A stretch of DNA of 64,000 bases from Rubrivivax sp. (lineage in GTDB: Bacteria; Pseudomonadota; Gammaproteobacteria; Burkholderiales; Burkholderiaceae_C). The stretch lies in contig JALHPY010000009.1 of NCBI GenBank assembly GCA_022842305.1, positions 1-64,000 on the forward strand, written 5' to 3'. The position numbers and the translations under genes are program-made. The notes beneath the pieces were generated by a model. That model was not told the origin of the DNA. It was given only the letters and a program-made list of their open reading frames with translations, and made no database searches. Of the stretch, positions 59,418 through 64,000 are shown in pieces (the stretch's first letter is position 1; every line of letters begins with the position of its first letter).

Positions 59418-59639
59418 TCAGTGCGCGCGCTGAACCGTCGGGAACAGGTATTCGCGCCCGACCATGGCGCGCGCGCCGAGGTAGGCGTTGCGCAGCCGCT
59501 CGGGCAGCGCGTCCATGTCGACCTTGCCAGTGGCGTCGCAGGGCACGACGACGCCGCGGCCCGAGTGGTAAAGCGATGCGAAGCGCAGTTCGTGCGAGCA
59601 GGGCGCCGCCGCAGGCTCAGACGCAAGTGAAGTCTTCAT
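59418..59639 (-). CDS. 73-residue unknown conserved-type protein
   Basis: A small soluble protein (MKTSLASEPAAAPC at the start, LRFASLYHSGRGVVVPCD, then LPERLRNAYLGARAMVGRE). The RBS AAGGAAAGGTC is strong. Short proteins of similar pattern occur in Burkholderiales, as I remember, with no known function. It stands alone on the minus strand. Confidence 0.65.
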   Translation of the reverse strand: MKTSLASEPAAAPCSHELRFASLYHSGRGVVVPCDATGKVDMDALPERLRNAYLGARAMVGREYLFPTVQRAH

Positions 59640-60080
59640 GACCTTTCCTTTCCTGCCGCATCGACCGATCCGCAGGCTTCCCCGCTGGGTCTGCACTGGC
59701 CTGCTGCTGGTTCCAGTGTTGCCTTGAATGTCGGCGTCGGCCTCCCCTCCTCCAGGGGATGCGCCGCATCGCGGCCCGGGCCAGCGTGAGCCAGATCACG
59801 GACGGGGGCAGCGGGGCGCGGCGCAGACCGCACAAAAAACTTAGGCACCCCGGCAACGCGCCAAGCCCTTGATTCCACGGCAGCAGGCGGCCCGCGCACG
59901 CCCGGCGCTGCACATTTGCCGCGTACTTCGAGTGTGCGAAGGCGCCCGCCGCGCCGCCCCAGCCGCGCGCCGGGCTCGCCAAGTCATTGATTCGTCGAAC
60001 AAAAGCGCCGGGCGGCGCGCGGTGGCACGAATTGCGCATGCCTTCAGCTCAGAAGACCCCCAGCCCGCAGGCCACAGACC
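59640..60080. other. Intergenic region between small protein and receiver genes
   Basis: About 441 bp with no gene I can support. It holds a CRP-like palindrome at 59785-59800, the AT-rich spot CACAAAAAACTTAGG at about 59830, and TCATTGATTCGTCGAAC at about 59983, which could hold promoters for the divergent genes. No two-dyad sulfur module is present. Confidence 0.55.
59785..59800. promoter_or_regulatory. CRP/FNR-family-like palindrome
   Basis: CGTGAGCCAGATCACG is a perfect GTGA-N6-TCAC dyad as bound by CRP-type regulators (the outer T/A bases are C/G). It lies 146 bp before the small-protein ATG and 281 bp before the receiver gene. Tentative. Confidence 0.4.
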
Positions 60081-60530
60081 ATGAACGCCACCACCCGCAT
60101 CCTGATCGTCGATGACGAAGAGATCGTGCGCCGCTGCCACCTGCGCGTGCTGTCCAGCGAACACTGCGAGGCACAAGCCGTACACGGCGGCCTGCAGGCC
60201 CTGGAAGCCATGCAGGCCGCGCCCTACGACATCGTGCTGCTGGACCTGCGCATGCCCAGCATGGACGGCCTGGAAGTGTTGCGCCAGATCCGCAGCCGCT
60301 GGCCCGAGTGCGAAGTGGTCGTCATCACCGGCTACCCCTCGCTGGACAGCGCCAAGGAAGCCATGCGCCTGGGCGCGCACGACTACCTGGCCAAGCCCCT
60401 GGAGCCGGCCGCGGTGATACAGGCCGCCACCAGCGCCTACGAACACAAGCAGTGGACGCTGCGTCGCGAAGACCCGCTGCCGCGGGCCATTGCAGCGCAC
60501 GGCGCCCCGCAACCCATCCACACCACCTGA
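60081..60530 (+). CDS. Stand-alone receiver-domain protein
   Basis: A 149-residue CheY-like protein: acidic pocket in LIVDDEEIV, phospho-Asp in VLLDLRMPSMDG, conserved Thr in VVITGYPS and Lys in YLAKPLEP. After the receiver only a short tail follows. It forms a pair with the receiver protein 15 bp downstream; no kinase is in view. Confidence 0.9.
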   Translation: MNATTRILIVDDEEIVRRCHLRVLSSEHCEAQAVHGGLQALEAMQAAPYDIVLLDLRMPSMDGLEVLRQIRSRWPECEVVVITGYPSLDSAKEAMRLGAHDYLAKPLEPAAVIQAATSAYEHKQWTLRREDPLPRAIAAHGAPQPIHTT

Positions 60531-60545
60531 TTGAAAGGAAACATC

Positions 60546-61322
60546 ATGAGCGCGCAACGTCTGACCAAGGTCCTGGTGGTGGATGACGACCCCGTCGTCG
60601 GCAAGAGCTTCGACCGGGTGCTGTCCAGCAAGGGTTACGCAGTGGTCACCGCCAGCGATGGCGAAGAAGCCCTGCGCAAGATCGCCGCCGAGGACTACGA
60701 CGCGGTGTTCACCGACATCAAGATGCCCGGCATGGACGGCATCGCCGTGGCCGAGCAGATCCGTGCGCAGCGGCCCTGGCTGCCGGTGGTCATCGTCAGC
60801 GGCTACGCCACCGCCGAGAACGAGGCGCGGGCCCGGGCCGCCGGCGTGCGCGCCGTGCTGCACAAGCCGCTGTCGCCCCAGATGATCGAGCAGGGTGCGC
60901 TGGACGCGCTGCGCGAAGCCACCGCTGCGCCCGTTGCGCCCGCTGCAGCGCTCGTGCAGGAACCCGTGCAACAACCCGTGCAGGCCAGCGTGCAGGCACC
61001 GGCCGCCCCGCAACCCTGGCGCCACGTGCCCGCGCTGGCCGTGCCCTTCGTCACCCTGGCCTTCATCCTCCTGGCACCGCTGCTGGGGCTGGTGGCGCTG
61101 GTGGCCGTGCCGCTGTGGCACTTCGGCAAGTGGCTGATCGCCCGCCCCAGCACGCAGTTCGGCCAGTGGGGCCGCGACGTGGCGCTGTTCTTCGCCGCGC
61201 CCTTCCTGTGCCTGGCCTACATCGTGGCCGGCCCCTTCGTCGGGCTGGGCGCGATCGTCTGGTACGGCGCCAAGGCGCTGTTCGGGCGCCCCGTCAAGGC
61301 TGAACAGCCCGAGGTGAAGTGA
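60546..61322 (+). CDS. Receiver domain fused to a C-terminal membrane module
   Basis: A 258-residue protein. Residues 1-120 are a receiver (VLVVDDDPVV, phospho-Asp in VFTDIKMPGMDG, Lys in VLHKPLSP). Then a Gln/Pro/Val-rich linker (VQEPVQQPVQASVQAP) and two membrane helices (VTLAFILLAPLLGLVALVAV and FAAPFLCLAYIVAGPFVGLG). A receiver tethered to the membrane is rare; it may control a membrane complex such as the adjacent cytochromes. Confidence 0.85.
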   Translation: MSAQRLTKVLVVDDDPVVGKSFDRVLSSKGYAVVTASDGEEALRKIAAEDYDAVFTDIKMPGMDGIAVAEQIRAQRPWLPVVIVSGYATAENEARARAAGVRAVLHKPLSPQMIEQGALDALREATAAPVAPAAALVQEPVQQPVQASVQAPAAPQPWRHVPALAVPFVTLAFILLAPLLGLVALVAVPLWHFGKWLIARPSTQFGQWGRDVALFFAAPFLCLAYIVAGPFVGLGAIVWYGAKALFGRPVKAEQPEVK

Positions 61323-61324
61323 AC

Positions 61325-61360
61325 GCGGCGCGGGCCTGCCCAAAGGGGCCGGCCCGCCGC
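61325..61360 (+). terminator. GC-rich hairpin after the receiver genes
   Basis: GCGGCGCGGGCC pairs with GGCCCGCCGC (one bulged base), starting three bp after the stop codon and ending 28 bp before the next ATG. No T tract. It may separate the receiver pair from the cytochrome operon. Confidence 0.45.
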
Positions 61361-61387
61361 AGCACTGTCCGGAATTGAGGCCTCAAG

Positions 61388-62497
61388 ATGAATGCCGCTA
61401 CCAGCTTTTTGAGTCGGACCACGCGCACCCTGGCGTTGGCCCTTGTGTTGTTGCCGGGCCCCGCGCTGGCCGCCAGCCCCGAGGACGCGCTGTCCGACGG
61501 CGACCGGGCCTGCCTGGATTGCCACGGCTCGGCCGAGAAGGCTGCCAGCAAGGCCCGCGACGGACGCCTGGCGCCGGTGATCAATGTGTCGGTCTACGCG
61601 CGCTCGCTGCACGCCGATGCGGGCTGCGACGGCTGCCACGACACCATCGAGCTGCCGGCGCACCCGGGCAAGCTGCCCGCGGTCAAGCCCGTGGCGGCCA
61701 AGGCACCGGCCGTGGGCGAGACCTGCCGCAGTTGCCACGGCAAGGTGGTCAAGGCCTACGAGCGCAGCTTCCACGCCCAGCGTCTGCTGGCAGGCCGCAA
61801 GAAGGCCCCCGACTGCAACGACTGCCACACGCCGCACGCGGTGATGTCGGCGTCGGTGCAGGAAGGCCCGGACAACATCTGCCTGGACTGCCACGACGAC
61901 CCGGCCGAGACGCACGAGGTCTGGCTGCCGAACGCCGCGCGCCACTTGCAGGCGGTGGCCTGCGTCGCCTGCCACTCGCCAGGGTCGCTGCCGCGGGTGG
62001 ATTTGCGGCTGACCGCGGGCAGCGATCTGTCGGCCAACTTCGAGGAGCTGGCCAAGGCGGCCGATGCCAACCACGACGGGCTGGACGCGCACGAGTTCCG
62101 CACGCTGCTGCAGACCTTCGAGCGCCAGGGCACGCCGGCAGCGGTGCGCGGGCGCATCGAGCTGCGCAGTGGGGTGGCCGCGCATGCGATGCCCGACAAG
62201 ACCACGGCGCTGCGCGACTGCTTCGGCTGCCACGACCCCGATGCGCCGCCGTACAAGAGCGTGACGGTGTCCACGCTGGACGCCCAGGGCACGCCCGTGC
62301 GCTACGACGCACAGCGCGAGATCCTGACCTCGGCCGTCACGGTGGAAGCGCTCAAGGGCTTCTACGTGCTGGGCGGCACGCGGCTGGCGCAGCTGGACTA
62401 TCTGCTGGCGGCGGGTCTGATCCTGGGCATCTCGGTGCCGGGGCTGCATTTCCTGGCCCGGCGCGTGTTGCGCCGCCTGGCCGGCAAGAAGGAGTGA
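61388..62497 (+). CDS. Heptaheme c-type cytochrome with EF-hand-like segment
   Basis: A 369-residue exported protein (signal ending PALA) with seven CxxCH sites: CLDCH, CDGCH, CRSCH, CNDCH, CLDCH, CVACH and CFGCH. Between hemes 6 and 7 lies DANHDGLDAHEF, which fits an EF-hand calcium loop. A C-terminal membrane helix (LLAAGLILGISVPGLHFLA) anchors it. Paired with the cytochrome b gene, it resembles a quinone-linked multiheme electron carrier; the natural partner is unknown. Confidence 0.88.
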   Translation: MNAATSFLSRTTRTLALALVLLPGPALAASPEDALSDGDRACLDCHGSAEKAASKARDGRLAPVINVSVYARSLHADAGCDGCHDTIELPAHPGKLPAVKPVAAKAPAVGETCRSCHGKVVKAYERSFHAQRLLAGRKKAPDCNDCHTPHAVMSASVQEGPDNICLDCHDDPAETHEVWLPNAARHLQAVACVACHSPGSLPRVDLRLTAGSDLSANFEELAKAADANHDGLDAHEFRTLLQTFERQGTPAAVRGRIELRSGVAAHAMPDKTTALRDCFGCHDPDAPPYKSVTVSTLDAQGTPVRYDAQREILTSAVTVEALKGFYVLGGTRLAQLDYLLAAGLILGISVPGLHFLARRVLRRLAGKKE

Positions 62498-62502
62498 ACA
62501 CC

Positions 62503-63209
62503 ATGAGCACCCCCATGAGCACACGCCTGTACGTGCATCCGCTGCCCATCCGCATCTGGCACTGGGTGAACGCGGTCGGCTTCGTCGCGATGATCGCCAC
62601 CGGGCTGCAGATCCGCTACCGCGTGTTCGACGCGCTGGCGCTGGGCACGGTGATCGAGCTGCACAACAGAATAGGCTACGCGCTCATCGCCAACTACGCG
62701 GTGTGGCTGGTGTACTACCTGTTCTCGGACCGCATCACGGTCTACCACCCCGAGCTGTCGCCGCGGGCGCACTACAGCAGCATGCTCAAGCAGATGGCCT
62801 ACTACGGCTACGGGCTGTTCAAGGGCCAGCCCAACCCGCACCACGTGAGCGTGTACCGCAAGTTCAACGCGCTGCAGAGCATGACCTACCAGATCGTGAT
62901 GATGCTGCTGGTGCCGCTGATGCTGTACAGCGGCGTGGTGCTGGCCGACCTGCCGCGCTTCGCCGGCACAGTGGATCTGCTGGGCGGGCCGCGCGTGCTG
63001 AGCAGCCTGCACGTGGCGCTGTTCGTGGCCTTCGTGGTGTTCATGTTCGTGCACGTGTACCTCACCACGCTGGGCCATTCGGCCGGCGCGCACATCAAGG
63101 CCATGGTCACGGGGTATGAAGAGGTCGAGGGGTCTGACACGGCTGCCGAAGCCCCTGAAGCGACCCCGGCGCCGACCCCGGTGCCGACCCCGGTGCCGAC
63201 CCCGGCGCG

Positions 63210-63213
<4 letters not shown>
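62503..63213 (+). CDS. Cytochrome b561-like membrane subunit
   Basis: A 236-residue four-helix cytochrome b with heme-ligand histidines in PIRIWHWVNA, IELHNRIGY, LSSLHVALF and MFVHVYLT, the layout of thiosulfate-reductase or formate-dehydrogenase type cytochrome b. The C-terminus is a low-complexity tail of repeated APTP/VPTP. It begins five bp after the heptaheme stop, so the two form a quinone-to-cytochrome unit. ATG 62503 is used; a second ATG lies four codons in. Confidence 0.87.
63159..63206 (+). repeat. 12-bp tandem repeat coding for a Pro-rich tail
   Basis: About four copies of GCCGACCCCGGT-like 12-mers give PTPAPTPVPTPVPTP at the C-terminus of the cytochrome b protein. Probably a slippage-prone low-complexity tail. 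Confidence 0.8.

Positions 63214-64000
<787 letters not shown>

Noticed and set aside
60023-60036. TGGCACG...TTGC, a possible sigma-54 promoter before the receiver gene
   Set aside because: The spacing between the GG and GC elements is two bases shorter than required for sigma-54 promoters.

Overview
The window is a high-GC (about 65-70 % by eye) bacterial chromosome segment that is almost entirely a sulfur-oxidation locus. Gene content and protein style (rDsr with dsrL and dsrEFH, AprM-type Apr, SoeABC, Burkholderiales-like Sox) point to a betaproteobacterial lithotroph, probably Burkholderiales. This is an inference from remembered families; no rRNA, tRNA or other taxonomic marker is present. 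I see no mobile elements, CRISPR arrays or integration scars.

Layout. (1) 1-1064, minus: edge of a secreted-protein operon with an MBL-fold hydrolase. (2) 1321-4940, plus: NapC-like tetraheme cytochrome, EB_dh-type heme protein and FccAB sulfide dehydrogenase. (3) 4972-12133, minus: soxCDYZAXB plus HbpS-like and DsrE-like genes. (4) 12277-16961, minus, upstream of soxC and probably one operon with it: seven accessory genes of unclear role (71-aa protein, orphan Cas6-like protein, Cys-less DsrC-like protein, helical protein, TauD-like dioxygenase, HTH/coiled-coil/ferredoxin/reductase fusion, non-catalytic S24-like protein). (5) 17185-31954, plus: dsrABEFHCMK, sqr, dsrLJOPN, a dsrC paralog, dsrR and a siroheme methyltransferase. 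(6) 32021-33897, minus: NarX/NarL-type two-component system. (7) 34241-40962, plus: sat, a phosphoesterase, aprMBA, small unknowns, SlyD-like protein and rhodanese. (8) 41387-52750, plus: soeABC, DUF3365 heme protein, two SulP transporters, a CMD-Rieske fusion and a FadL porin. (9) 52879-56336, plus: tusA, dsrE2, YeeE-type transporter and two glutathione transferases. (10) 56333-64000: bicupin, FAH hydrolase, GGDEF protein, two receiver proteins, a heptaheme cytochrome with a cytochrome b partner, and a truncated sigma-54 activator.

How they work together. Sulfide can be oxidised by FccAB (to cytochrome c) or Sqr (to quinone), and thiosulfate by Sox. Persulfide sulfur can pass through TusA/DsrE2/DsrEFH/DsrC to DsrAB, giving sulfite. 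Sulfite is oxidised in the cytoplasm by SoeABC or by Apr plus Sat (making ATP), and SulP proteins can move the anions. Carrying both SoxCD and rDsr side by side is unusual.

The main new observation is a shared two-dyad DNA module (TACCC-N4/5-GGG, then CCC-N4/5-GGG about 24 bp on) found in the control regions of the fcc, sox-accessory/dsr, sat-apr, soe and tusA operons. A weaker copy precedes the two-component genes. It looks like the operator of a locus-wide regulon, with the embedded NarL-type regulator as the obvious candidate. The second is the accessory operon at 12277-16961.
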